From: Paracoccus sp. (in: a-proteobacteria)
GTDB lineage: Bacteria; Pseudomonadota; Alphaproteobacteria; Rhodobacterales; Rhodobacteraceae
Reading direction: 5' to 3'
DNA: 64,000 nt
Assembly: GCF_030538495.1 (NCBI RefSeq)
Contig: NZ_JAUNTW010000010.1
Location: forward strand, 25,832 to 89,831
Shown here: one piece after another, positions 54,793 to 63,603 of the stretch
Position numbering within the stretch: position 1 is the stretch's first letter
Layout: each line of letters begins with the position of its first letter
Program-made: the position numbers and the translations under genes
Notes under the pieces: model-generated
The model's database searches: none
The model's input: the letters and a program-made list of their open reading frames with translations, nothing else
What the model was told of the DNA's origin: nothing

Positions 54793-55617
54793 ATGCTGGA
54801 CGCGACCGCGCCGCAGGAAAACCTGCTGGAAGTCAACAATATCGAGGTGATTTACAATCACGTCATTCTGGTGCTGAAAGGCGTCAGCCTGTCCGTGCCT
54901 AAGGGGTCGATCACCGCCTTGCTGGGCGGCAATGGCGCGGGCAAAACCACCACGCTCAAGGCCATTTCGAACCTGCTGCAATCCGAACGCGGCGAGGTGA
55001 CGAAAGGCAGCATCGTGTATCGCGGTGACAGCGTCACCGACCTGAACCCCGCCGCTTTGGTCAAAAAGGGCGTGATTCAGGTGATGGAGGGACGCCACTG
55101 TTTCGAACACCTGACGGTCGAAGAAAACCTGCTGACCGGCGCCTATACCCGCAGCGATGGCGGGGCCGTGGTGAAACGCGATCTGGAAATGGTCTATGAA
55201 TATTTCCCGCGTCTGCGCGAACGTCGCCGGTCGCAGGCGGGCTATACCTCGGGCGGGGAACAGCAGATGGTGGCCATGGGCCGCGCGTTGATGAGCCGCC
55301 CGGAAACCATCCTGCTGGATGAACCGTCGATGGGTCTGGCCCCGCAATTGGTTGAACAGATTTTCGAAATCGTCCGTGCCGTGAACGAAGGCGAAGGCGT
55401 GACCTTCCTGTTGGCCGAACAGAACACCAATGTCGCGCTGCGTTATGCGCATTACGGCTATATTCTGGAAAACGGCCGCGTGGTGATGGACGGCCCGGCG
55501 GCGGCGCTGCGCGAAAACCCGGATGTGAAGGAATTTTATCTGGGCATGTCCGACGAAGGCCGCAAATCCTTCCGCGACGTGCGCAGCTATCGCCGCCGCA
55601 AACGCTGGCTGGCCTAA
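54793..55617 (+). CDS. ABC transporter ATP-binding protein, LivF type
   Basis: 274 residues: Walker A GGNGAGKTTTLKAI (about 44-57), Q-loop region VIQVMEGRHCFEHLTVEENL, signature YTSGGEQQMVAMGRAL, Walker B ILLDEPSMGLAP, switch region LLAEQNTNVAL. It is the second ATPase of the importer. The C-terminal 25 residues (RKSFRDVRSYRRRKRW) are a basic extension beyond usual LivF. AAGGAGA precedes the start at 54793. Confidence 0.94.
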   Translation: MLDATAPQENLLEVNNIEVIYNHVILVLKGVSLSVPKGSITALLGGNGAGKTTTLKAISNLLQSERGEVTKGSIVYRGDSVTDLNPAALVKKGVIQVMEGRHCFEHLTVEENLLTGAYTRSDGGAVVKRDLEMVYEYFPRLRERRRSQAGYTSGGEQQMVAMGRALMSRPETILLDEPSMGLAPQLVEQIFEIVRAVNEGEGVTFLLAEQNTNVALRYAHYGYILENGRVVMDGPAAALRENPDVKEFYLGMSDEGRKSFRDVRSYRRRKRWLA

Positions 55618-55667
55618 AATGAGCGGCCTGAAACGCGGGTGTAAGATTTGACAGCAGGGGAACGGTG

Positions 55668-56888
55668 ATGACCGGATATTACGACGAACTGGAAACCCGC
55701 AGCGATGATGAACGCGCGGCAGGGTTGGCGCAGGCGCTGCCGGTGGCCTTGGAACGCGCGCGCATGGCCCCGGCGCTTGCGCGGCTGTTGCGCGATATTG
55801 ACCCCGCAGAGGTGACGGATCGCGCGGCCTTGGCCAAACTGCCGGTGATCCGCAAGGCCGAACTGTCCGAGGCGCAAAAGAAATCCCCGCCCTTTGGTGG
55901 CTTTGCCACGCGCAAAGCGGCTGAATTTGACCATATTTTCCAAAGCCCCGGCCCCATTTACGAACCCGGCCGCCGCGACGGCGATTGGTGGCGTCTGGGC
56001 CGGTTCCTGCACGCGGCGGGCGTGGGGCGCGGCGATATTGTGCAAAACTGTTTCGGCTATCACCTGACGCCTGCGGGGATGATGTTTGAATCGGGCGCGC
56101 GCGCCGTGGACGCCGCCGTGCTGCCCGCTGGCACGGGCCAAACCGAATTGCAGGTGCGCGCCGCCGCTGACATTGGCACGACCTGTTACGCCGGAACACC
56201 CGATTTCCTGAAAATCATTCTGGATAAGGCCGATGAGATGGGCGAAACCCTGTCCATCACGCGGGCCGTCGTAGGGGGCGGGGCGTTGTTTCCGTCGCTG
56301 CGTCAGGGCTATGCTGATCGGGGGATCGTGACGCGGCAATGCTATGCCACGGCGGATCTGGGCAACATCGCCTATGAATCGGACGCCATGGACGGCATGA
56401 TCGTGGACGAAGGCGTGATCGTCGAAATCGTCCGCCCCGGCACCGGCGACCCGGTGGCTGATGGTGAAGTGGGCGAAGTGTTGGTGACGACTCTGAACCC
56501 CGACTACCCGCTGATCCGGTTCGCGACCGGCGATTTGTCGGCGGTTCTGCCGGGGATCAGCCCCTGCGGTCGCACCAATATGCGGATCAAAGGCTGGATG
56601 GGCCGCGCCGACCAGACAACCAAGATCAAGGGCATGTTCGTGCGCCCCGAACAGGTCGCGGCCTTTGTCGCGCGTCACCCCGAAATCACGCGCGCGCGCG
56701 TGGTGGCGGATCGCGACGGCGACATGGATGTGATGCTGGTTCAGGTGGAATCGACGGCTGATTCGGCGGATGCCTATGCCGCATCGGTGGCGGAAACGCT
56801 GAAAATGCGCGGACGGATCGAGATTGTCGCCCCCGGCAGCCTGCCCAATGATGGCAAAGTCATCGAAGACCGCCGGAAATATGATTAA
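55668..56888 (+). CDS. Phenylacetate-CoA ligase-like protein with altered nucleotide loop
   Basis: 406 residues; the ATG at 55668 is preferred over the adjacent GTG. It resembles the PaaK family: LPVIRKAELSEAQKKSPPFG near residue 60, GDWWRLGRFLHAAGVGRGDI, GGGALFPSLRQGYADRGI, LIRFATGDLSAVLPG, GRADQTTKIKGMFVRPEQV and the C-terminal LPNDGKVIEDRRKYD. The usual SSGTTGxP loop is replaced by QSPGPIYEPG (about 93-102), so ATP handling may differ or activity be lost. It begins 50 nt after the LivF-type gene as the last gene of the transporter unit. Confidence 0.83.
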   Translation: MTGYYDELETRSDDERAAGLAQALPVALERARMAPALARLLRDIDPAEVTDRAALAKLPVIRKAELSEAQKKSPPFGGFATRKAAEFDHIFQSPGPIYEPGRRDGDWWRLGRFLHAAGVGRGDIVQNCFGYHLTPAGMMFESGARAVDAAVLPAGTGQTELQVRAAADIGTTCYAGTPDFLKIILDKADEMGETLSITRAVVGGGALFPSLRQGYADRGIVTRQCYATADLGNIAYESDAMDGMIVDEGVIVEIVRPGTGDPVADGEVGEVLVTTLNPDYPLIRFATGDLSAVLPGISPCGRTNMRIKGWMGRADQTTKIKGMFVRPEQVAAFVARHPEITRARVVADRDGDMDVMLVQVESTADSADAYAASVAETLKMRGRIEIVAPGSLPNDGKVIEDRRKYD

Positions 56889-56981
56889 CGCCCGGTTAAA
56901 TAATTCGCATTTTATGCGTTAACTTGTTTGGTCCCGCTGTCGCTGCAACATACCCCTGTAACGTGAAAAGGGGTGGCCAAA

Positions 56982-57743
56982 ATGGCTAAGACAGCGGGCC
57001 AAAACAGGCCATCTATTATTATTAAACGTGTCGAAGGTGGTGGCGAAGCTGGCCATCATGGCGGCGCATGGAAGGTTGCCTATGCGGATTTTGTAACCGC
57101 GATGATGGCGTTTTTCCTGTTGATGTGGCTGCTGAACGCCACAACCGAAGATACGCGGGTTGGGTTGGCGGATTATTTCAACCCGACGATTATTCACACC
57201 GCTGGCGCGTCCGGTGATGGGGTCGAAATCGGGCATCGCGTTGTTTCGCCAGATGAAACGACGGGCGACGATGCCGGGGCGTTTGACGAAATGGCCCGCC
57301 ATATTCAGGACGCTCTGACCGGATCGGGGGCCGAATCGGCGCAGATGGCCAATCTGTTGCGCCATGTCGTGACCCGCATCACCGACGAAGGGCTGGTGAT
57401 CGAACTGTCCGATCTGATCGACCAGCCTTTGTTTGTGGATGACACCGCGCAGCCGCAGCCCGAACTGGCCGAATTGATGCGCCTGATGGGCCGCATTATC
57501 GCGCAGACGCGCAACGAACTGGCCTTGGCCGGGCATGTGCGCGCCTATCCCGAAACGCTGGTCAATTCGCCGGTCTGGGCGCTGTCGGACGCGCGCGCGC
57601 ATATGGTGCGCAACCTGCTGGAACAAACAACGATTGATTCGCAGCGAATCCAGCGGGTGACCGGATTTGCGGACCGCAAAAACCGCACGGACAACCCGAT
57701 GGACCCAAAAAACAACCGAATTGAGCTGATTTTACTGCGATAG
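56982..57743 (+). CDS. motB: Flagellar motor stator protein MotB
   Basis: 253 residues: a single membrane helix (about 33-54) with the proton-accepting Asp36 in WKVAYADFVTAMMAFFLLMW, a plug/linker region, and a C-terminal OmpA-like peptidoglycan-binding domain (about 125-253: LADVDDT-region, VWALSDARAHMVRNLL, NPMDPKNNRIELILLR). The ATG at 56982 is preferred to a GTG three codons earlier. MotA is not adjacent. It is the first gene of the flagellar group. Confidence 0.94.
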   Translation: MAKTAGQNRPSIIIKRVEGGGEAGHHGGAWKVAYADFVTAMMAFFLLMWLLNATTEDTRVGLADYFNPTIIHTAGASGDGVEIGHRVVSPDETTGDDAGAFDEMARHIQDALTGSGAESAQMANLLRHVVTRITDEGLVIELSDLIDQPLFVDDTAQPQPELAELMRLMGRIIAQTRNELALAGHVRAYPETLVNSPVWALSDARAHMVRNLLEQTTIDSQRIQRVTGFADRKNRTDNPMDPKNNRIELILLR

Positions 57744-57829
57744 CCGGGATTCATCGCGGCGGGGTTAGGCTTATCTTAAACCTTTGGCGCGATAACGGGG
57801 ACAAGGATTGACCAGCAAAGGGTGTCAAA

Positions 57830-59143
57830 ATGTCTATGTCTGCCGCGATGAATGCCAGTGTGTCCGGTCTTGTCGCAAATTCCTCACGTCTCAGCACGAT
57901 CTCCGACAACATCGCCAATTCGCAAACGCATGGCTATAAACGTGTCACGACCGAATTTAGTTCGATCTTTCTGAATCAGGGCCGTGCGGCGGGCTTGTAT
58001 GCGGCGGGGGGCGTCCGCTTCGAATCGGGCCGCGTCGTGGAAGAGGACGGCGCCCTGATTTCCACCACCCATCCGCTGGATGTTGCCGTGGCGGGACGCG
58101 GGATGTTGCCGGTCATGGGCCGACATTCGGACGAAGGCAGTGCCTTGCTGATGACGCGGACCGGATCGTTCCGCCCCGACGCCGAAGGGGTTCTGACCAC
58201 GGGCAGCGGGCTGACCCTGATGGGCTGGCCGCTGGACCGGGACGGCACTATGGCCCCGCCGGCGCGCGATTCAGTTGGGCAGCTTCAGAAAATCGTGCTG
58301 GGCAGCAATCAAAGCTATGGCGACCCGACCACCACCGTGCGTCTGGGGGTCAACCTGCCCGCAGATGAAACCCGCCCGACCGGCGGCGGTTCTTATGACC
58401 TGCCGTTGGAATATTTCGACAATTTGGGCGCCTCGCAGACGCTGAACACGACCTTTACCCCGGCGACGGATGATGACGGCGATATCATCGCGAATACCTG
58501 GGTCATGGAAATCCGCGACATGGCAAATGCTGCGCCGGGCGGCCAACTGGTCGGCAGCTATACCCTTGAATTTCATAATGACCCCAATCTGGGCGGCAGC
58601 CTGAAATCGGTAACGGCGGGCGATGATTCCGCGGAATATGACCCGGTTCTGGGCGCGGTCGGGGTTCAGGTCGAAGGCGGCGGCACGATTCAGGTTGGCA
58701 TTGGTATGCTGAACGGGCCGGGGGGGATGACCCAGCTGTCCGCCAGCTTTGCGCCCACCAATATTTCAAAAGACGGCTCACCGGCGGGGCAGCTGCTGGC
58801 GGTCGAAATCGACGGGCAGGGGATCCTGAGGGCGACCTATGACACCGGCCATATCAAGGCGCTGTATAAAATTCCGCTGGTTGACGTGCCGAACCCGAAC
58901 GCGCTGACGGGGCTGGATAATCAGGTGTATAAAGTGTCGTCCAGCTCGGGGGCGTTGTATCTGTGGGACGCGGGTGATGGGCCGACGGGTTCGGTGGTGG
59001 GCTATGCCCGCGAAGGTTCGACCGTGGACATCGCGCATGAACTGACCAGCCTGATCCAGACGCAGCGCGCCTATTCGTCGAATGCCAAGATCGTGCAGAC
59101 CGTCGATGAGATGCTGCAGGAAACCACCAATATCAAGCGTTGA
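57830..59143 (+). CDS. flgE: Flagellar hook protein FlgE
   Basis: 437 residues forming the hook filament. The N-terminal rod-type motif (SAAMNASVSGLVANSSRLST, ISDNIANSQTHGYKRV) and the C-terminal AREGSTVDIAHELTSLIQTQ and RAYSSNAKIVQTVDEMLQET are the paired coiled-coil ends of FlgE/F/G proteins; length and the QTLNTTFTPATDDD middle favour FlgE. Exported by the flagellar type III apparatus, with no Sec signal. Confidence 0.92.
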   Translation: MSMSAAMNASVSGLVANSSRLSTISDNIANSQTHGYKRVTTEFSSIFLNQGRAAGLYAAGGVRFESGRVVEEDGALISTTHPLDVAVAGRGMLPVMGRHSDEGSALLMTRTGSFRPDAEGVLTTGSGLTLMGWPLDRDGTMAPPARDSVGQLQKIVLGSNQSYGDPTTTVRLGVNLPADETRPTGGGSYDLPLEYFDNLGASQTLNTTFTPATDDDGDIIANTWVMEIRDMANAAPGGQLVGSYTLEFHNDPNLGGSLKSVTAGDDSAEYDPVLGAVGVQVEGGGTIQVGIGMLNGPGGMTQLSASFAPTNISKDGSPAGQLLAVEIDGQGILRATYDTGHIKALYKIPLVDVPNPNALTGLDNQVYKVSSSSGALYLWDAGDGPTGSVVGYAREGSTVDIAHELTSLIQTQRAYSSNAKIVQTVDEMLQETTNIKR

Positions 59144-59160
59144 TCTGACATAGGTGTAAC

Positions 59161-60606
59161 ATGAACATGATGCGCGCGCTGAACAGCGCAATGTCCGGCC
59201 TGACGGCGACGGCGCACGGGACCGAAACGGTTGCGGCGAATCTGGCCAATATCAAAACCCCCGGCTATGCCCGGCGTGAGGTTGTCCAATCCGCCCAGAC
59301 CATGGGCGGAAACGCGGGCGGCGTGCGCATCGACAGCGTGGACCGCGCCGTGAATGCGGCCTTGCTGGCGGAAATGCGGCTGGCGACCTCCGCCCGTTCG
59401 GCGGCGGCGGCCCACAGCCATTTTACCACCCGCGTCGAAGGCGTCATCGGAATGCCGGGCGAACCGCAGGCGCTGACCACCACGCTGACGACCTTTCGCG
59501 CGGCGATTGACCATGCGGCCAACCGGCCCGATGACGACCTGCGCCTGATGCGGCTGGCGGAAACGGCGGATCATCTGGCACGCGGGCTGAACGCGGCCAG
59601 TCGCGATATTCAACAGGAACGGCTGCAGGCCGATCACCGCATTGACAGCGATGTCCGCGATCTGAACAGCGGGTTGCAACGCGTGGCCTATCTGAACCGC
59701 CGTATCGCCGTGGTCGAAGCTGCGGGCAAGGATACGTCATCTCTGGCGGATGAACGCCAGTCCACCATCGACCGGCTGGCTCAGATCGTCCCCCTGCAAG
59801 AGGTGACGCGCCCCGGTGGTGCGGTCGCGCTGTTTACCCTGTCCGGCGGGGTGCTGCTGGATGGCACGCGTCCGGCGGAATTCGGGTTCACGCCCTCGGC
59901 CCAGATGGCGCCGGACAGTGTGGCCGGAGACGGAACCGTGTCGCATGTGACACTGAACGGGCAGCCTCTGACCGGCACGCGTCTGGCGATGTTCAGCGGC
60001 GGCACCTTGGCCGCAAATCTGGACATTCGCGACAATCGCGCCCCGGCGATTCAGCGCGATCTGGATATGCTGGCCTTGGATTTGTCGGTTCGGGTTGGGG
60101 TGCTGGCCGACCCCGATGACGACACGCAGCCGGGCCTGTTCACCGATGCGCAGGATGTTGTCCGCGCCGATCAGGTGGCCGGGCTGGCGGCGCGTCTGGC
60201 GCTGAACGCGGCGGTGTCGCAACCGGCTCAGGCGTGGCGGATGCGTGACGGCGTGGCCACAGCCGCGCCCGGGAATATTGGTGAATCCGGGCGTCTGCAC
60301 GCCCTTGCGCAGGCCCTGAATACGGTCCGCGCGCCCATGGACGGCAGCAGCTTTACCGGCGCGGCGGACCTTGCGGGGCGCTTTGCGCAGGTGGAATCGC
60401 GCGTCGCGTCGTCTCGGGTGGCCGATGACGCCGATCTGGCGGTGCGCAACAGCCGGATGGAGATTATCACCGCCCGTTTCCTGAAAGACGGCGTTGATAG
60501 CGACGCCGAAATGCAGCGCCTGCTGCAATATGAACAGGCCTATGCCGCCAATGCCCGTGTGATCCGGGCGGTTGATGAAATGCTGGACCAATTGCTGAGG
60601 ATCTGA
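59161..60606 (+). CDS. flgK: Flagellar hook-associated protein 1 FlgK
   Basis: 481 residues linking hook to filament. The N-terminus (MMRALNSAMSGLTATAHGTE, VAANLANIKTPGYARREVV) and the C-terminus (LLQYEQAYAANARVIRAVDE, MLDQLLRI) are the typical rod/hook pattern. The variable domain is D/A-rich. It starts 17 nt after flgE and ends 3 nt before flgL. Confidence 0.94.
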   Translation: MNMMRALNSAMSGLTATAHGTETVAANLANIKTPGYARREVVQSAQTMGGNAGGVRIDSVDRAVNAALLAEMRLATSARSAAAAHSHFTTRVEGVIGMPGEPQALTTTLTTFRAAIDHAANRPDDDLRLMRLAETADHLARGLNAASRDIQQERLQADHRIDSDVRDLNSGLQRVAYLNRRIAVVEAAGKDTSSLADERQSTIDRLAQIVPLQEVTRPGGAVALFTLSGGVLLDGTRPAEFGFTPSAQMAPDSVAGDGTVSHVTLNGQPLTGTRLAMFSGGTLAANLDIRDNRAPAIQRDLDMLALDLSVRVGVLADPDDDTQPGLFTDAQDVVRADQVAGLAARLALNAAVSQPAQAWRMRDGVATAAPGNIGESGRLHALAQALNTVRAPMDGSSFTGAADLAGRFAQVESRVASSRVADDADLAVRNSRMEIITARFLKDGVDSDAEMQRLLQYEQAYAANARVIRAVDEMLDQLLRI

Positions 60607-60609
60607 TCC

Positions 60610-61623
60610 ATGAACCTGTCATCCATTGGCGACCAGTCGCGCCAGTTTTCGCTGCACACCCAGACGCAGCGCACCAAAGATCAAATCGCCGATCTGACCA
60701 AACAGGTCACGACGGGCGAATACGCCGATATGGCGGCGCAGCTGCGCGGCAATACCCGCGGGCTGAGCGATATCGAATCCAAAATCACCCTGCTGGGTCA
60801 GGCGCAATCCAACCTGACCGAGGCGGCGCAGCTGACCGATCTGATGCAGCATCAGCTGAACGGCGTTCATCAGATGACGTCCGATTTGTCGCTGCGCCTG
60901 ATCGGCTTTCAGGGCGCAAGCAGCATTGAAAATACTGATGCGGTGCAAAGTCTGGCCTTGACCTCGCTGGACATTGCGGTGGCGCGGCTGAATGCAACGG
61001 TGGGCGGGCGTTATGCCTTTTCCGCGACGCGGCCGGATCAGCCGTCACTGATTTCCGCGCCGCAATTGCTGGACGCGGCGCGTCAGGCGGCCGAAGGCGC
61101 GGACACCGCCGCCGATATCATCGCCGCCGTGACGGCGTGGTTCGACGCGCCCGTCGATCAGCCCGGTTATCTGCGCGATGCCTATGGCGGGTCGGTTGAT
61201 GCGCCGGTGCATTTGCCCTTGGGGCAGGGGGCCACTACGGCGATCACGCTGTCGGCGGCATCCGACCCGATTCGTGACGCGCTTAAGGCGTTGACCTTGG
61301 CGGCTCTGGCGCAGGATTACGCGGCGGATCAACCCGACATTCAGCACCAGATGTTGGGGGCTGCGGGCGCGATGATGCTGGCCGGCGATCCCGAACTGGT
61401 GGGCGCGCAAGGCCGTCTGGGTGCCGTGCAACAACAGATCGAGGCCGCGCAGGTCGAAGCGCGTTCCTATATGTCCACGCTGGAACTGGCCCGCAACGAC
61501 ATTCGCGGCGCTGATGTGTACCGAAGCTCGACCGAGCTGACCGAAGTGCAAAGCCAGCTTGAGGCGATCTATGCCCTCACCGCGCGTCTGTCGCGCCTGA
61601 AATTGGTGGATTTCCTGCGATGA
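60610..61623 (+). CDS. flgL: Flagellar hook-associated protein 3 FlgL
   Basis: 337 residues with flagellin-like ends: MNLSSIGDQSRQFSLHTQTQ, DQIADLTKQVTTGEYADMAA, and a long helical C-terminus with ARNDIRGADVYRSSTELTEV and SQLEAIYALTARLSRLKLVD. It joins FlgK to the filament. Its stop codon overlaps the start of flgI by 4 nt, implying coupling. Confidence 0.92.
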   Translation: MNLSSIGDQSRQFSLHTQTQRTKDQIADLTKQVTTGEYADMAAQLRGNTRGLSDIESKITLLGQAQSNLTEAAQLTDLMQHQLNGVHQMTSDLSLRLIGFQGASSIENTDAVQSLALTSLDIAVARLNATVGGRYAFSATRPDQPSLISAPQLLDAARQAAEGADTAADIIAAVTAWFDAPVDQPGYLRDAYGGSVDAPVHLPLGQGATTAITLSAASDPIRDALKALTLAALAQDYAADQPDIQHQMLGAAGAMMLAGDPELVGAQGRLGAVQQQIEAAQVEARSYMSTLELARNDIRGADVYRSSTELTEVQSQLEAIYALTARLSRLKLVDFLR

Positions 61624-62720
61624 ACTATCTGATGGCGGTGATGATGTGGGTGATGCTGGCGGTGTCGGCGGCGGCGAACCCGGTGCGGATTAAGGATCTG
61701 GCTGATTTCGACGGCGTGCGCGGCAATGATTTGGTGGGCTATGGTCTGGTTGTGGGGCTGGACGGCACCGGTGACGGGATGCGCAACGCCCCCTTTACCG
61801 AAGAGATGCTGGCCGGGTTGCTGGAACGGTTGGGCGTGAATGTCAGCGATGACGCGCTGCGGTCGAAAAACGTCGCGGCGGTGATTGTGACGGCGGCGCT
61901 GCCGCCCTTTGCGCGATCGGGCAGCCGCATTGATGTGAATGTGTCCACGATTGGCGATGCCAAAAGCTTGCTGGGCGGCACGCTGGTTATGACCCCGCTG
62001 AAGGCGGCGGATGGCAATATCTATGCCGTGGCGCAGGGCTCGATCATCGCGGGCGGGGTGTCGGTGTCGGGCGACGCCGCCCGCGTGGTCGAAGGCGTGC
62101 CGACCGCCGGGCGCATCCCCGTGGGCGCGCGGGTGGAACGCGAGGTCGAATTTGACTTTGCCGCCATTCAGGACCTGCGCATCGCGCTGCGAACCGCCGA
62201 TTTCACCACGGCCGCGCGGGTCGAGGATGCGATTAACCGCGAATTTGGCCGTCAACTGGCCGTCGCTGTGGACAGTGGCACGGTGCAGGTGAATTTTCGC
62301 GGTCTCGGTTCGGTCAATCCGGCGCGTGTGGTCGGGCGGATCGAAAACCTGACCGTCCAGCCCGAAGATCGCGCCAAAGTCGTGATCGACCATAAGGCCG
62401 GAACGATTGTGATGGGCGAACGCGTTCAGATTTCGCGCGTGGCTGTGTCGCAAGGCAGCCTGACCCTGCGCGTCAGTGAAGCCCCCGTCGTGTCGCAGCC
62501 CAACCCGTTTTCGGCGGGCGAAACCATCACGGTTCCGCGCAGCAACGCCGAAATCCGTCAGGAACCCGGCATTGGCTTTGCCGAGGTCGGCGGTCAGGCC
62601 AATCTGACCGATCTGGTCGAGGGGTTGAACGCGCTTGGCGTGCGTCCGCGCGAAATGATCGACATTTTGAAGTCGATCCATTCCGCCGGGGCGCTGCACG
62701 CGGAATTGGTGATCGAATAG
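61620..62720 (+). CDS. flgI: Flagellar P-ring protein FlgI
   Basis: 366 residues building the ring in the peptidoglycan layer. A Sec signal peptide (MNYLMAVMMWVMLAVSAAA) is followed by NPVRIKDLADFDGVRGNDLV, GYGLVVGLDGTGDGMRN, and ends with LVEGLNALGVRPREMIDILK and SIHSAGALHAELVIE, all canonical. It overlaps flgL by 4 nt and converges on pdeM. Confidence 0.97.
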   Translation: MNYLMAVMMWVMLAVSAAANPVRIKDLADFDGVRGNDLVGYGLVVGLDGTGDGMRNAPFTEEMLAGLLERLGVNVSDDALRSKNVAAVIVTAALPPFARSGSRIDVNVSTIGDAKSLLGGTLVMTPLKAADGNIYAVAQGSIIAGGVSVSGDAARVVEGVPTAGRIPVGARVEREVEFDFAAIQDLRIALRTADFTTAARVEDAINREFGRQLAVAVDSGTVQVNFRGLGSVNPARVVGRIENLTVQPEDRAKVVIDHKAGTIVMGERVQISRVAVSQGSLTLRVSEAPVVSQPNPFSAGETITVPRSNAEIRQEPGIGFAEVGGQANLTDLVEGLNALGVRPREMIDILKSIHSAGALHAELVIE

Positions 62721-62740
62721 GGCCGTTTCGCACCCGCCGT

Positions 62741-63412
62741 TCAGCGCCACCGGCGCGGGCGGCGGGGTTGCGGGACGGGAACCGCGATGACCGACGAACC
62801 GCAGGTCAGGGCGACCCCCTGCGACACCAATTCGCGCAGCGGGCCGTCATTGACCGCCAGCCCCCCGGTATAGACCCCAAAGGACGGCAAAATCAGGTGA
62901 TCTTGACCGACCAGAAAGCACCGTCGCCTCTGACCCGCCAGTTGGATGCAGGGGTGATAATGGCCCGACACATCCGGCCCGTCCCCGGCCTGATGGCGAA
63001 AGGTCAGGGCGCGGCGCCATTCAGGGGCGCACTGACCCGGCAGATTGGTTGGGTTGGGGTCGTGATTGCCCGTCACCCACAACCACGACCTGCCACGCGC
63101 CATCTGCTCCAGCCGGTTGCGGATGTCGTCGGTCAGGTCATCGGTGGCCCGGTCATCGTCGAAGCTGTCGCCCAGACTGACCACGGTTTCGGGGCGCAAC
63201 GCGTCAATCTCTGCGCCCAAACGATCGAGGGTTGCGTGATTTTCATAAGGCGGCAACAAGGCACTCCCGCCGCGCGCCCAGCGGTCGGATTTGCCCAGAT
63301 GCAGGTCGGACACAATCAGCGCCCGTTCCTTGGGCCACCACAATGCACCCGATGGGCGGGCGATAAAGTCCTGCTCGGAAAAGGAAAATGCGTAATCGGT
63401 CGGTTGGGTCAT
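62741..63412 (-). CDS. pdeM: Ligase-associated DNA damage response endonuclease PdeM-like
   Basis: A calcineurin-type metallophosphoesterase of 223 residues from 63412. The metal motifs are complete: IVSDLHLGKS (about 35-44), SLGDSFDDDR, VTGNHDPNP and SGHYHP. Relatives named PdeM are usually found with a DEAD/DEAH-box helicase (Lhr-type) and an ATP-dependent DNA ligase, acting in DNA repair. The sequence upstream of its start is non-coding to the window edge, so that partner is not seen. It converges on flgI with 20 nt between stop codons. Confidence 0.88.
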   Translation of the reverse strand: MTQPTDYAFSFSEQDFIARPSGALWWPKERALIVSDLHLGKSDRWARGGSALLPPYENHATLDRLGAEIDALRPETVVSLGDSFDDDRATDDLTDDIRNRLEQMARGRSWLWVTGNHDPNPTNLPGQCAPEWRRALTFRHQAGDGPDVSGHYHPCIQLAGQRRRCFLVGQDHLILPSFGVYTGGLAVNDGPLRELVSQGVALTCGSSVIAVPVPQPRRPRRWR

Positions 63413-63603
63413 GGCGATCCGTCCACGAACAGACGGCAGAGGGGGGGGGCGGGGCTGCGGTCGGGTGATGCGCCCCATTGGCACAGTCGCCCCACTTGGC
63501 GCAAGGTGGGGCGTGGCTGCTGCGATCCGCGCCGGTATCCTTGCCGTCACGCCGCATCATCCATCGCGCGTCAGCCGGCTGCGCCCAGCGGCCGCGATAC
63601 ACC
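63413..63603. other. Non-coding lead-in upstream of pdeM
   Basis: No credible gene. It holds a run of nine G (about 63440-63448) and a hairpin CGCCCCAC/GTGGGGCG (63488-63495 with 63506-63513). It probably includes the pdeM promoter. The tandem repeats begin just after it, and a faint, shorter resemblance to the repeat unit is visible near 63570-63603. Confidence 0.6.
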
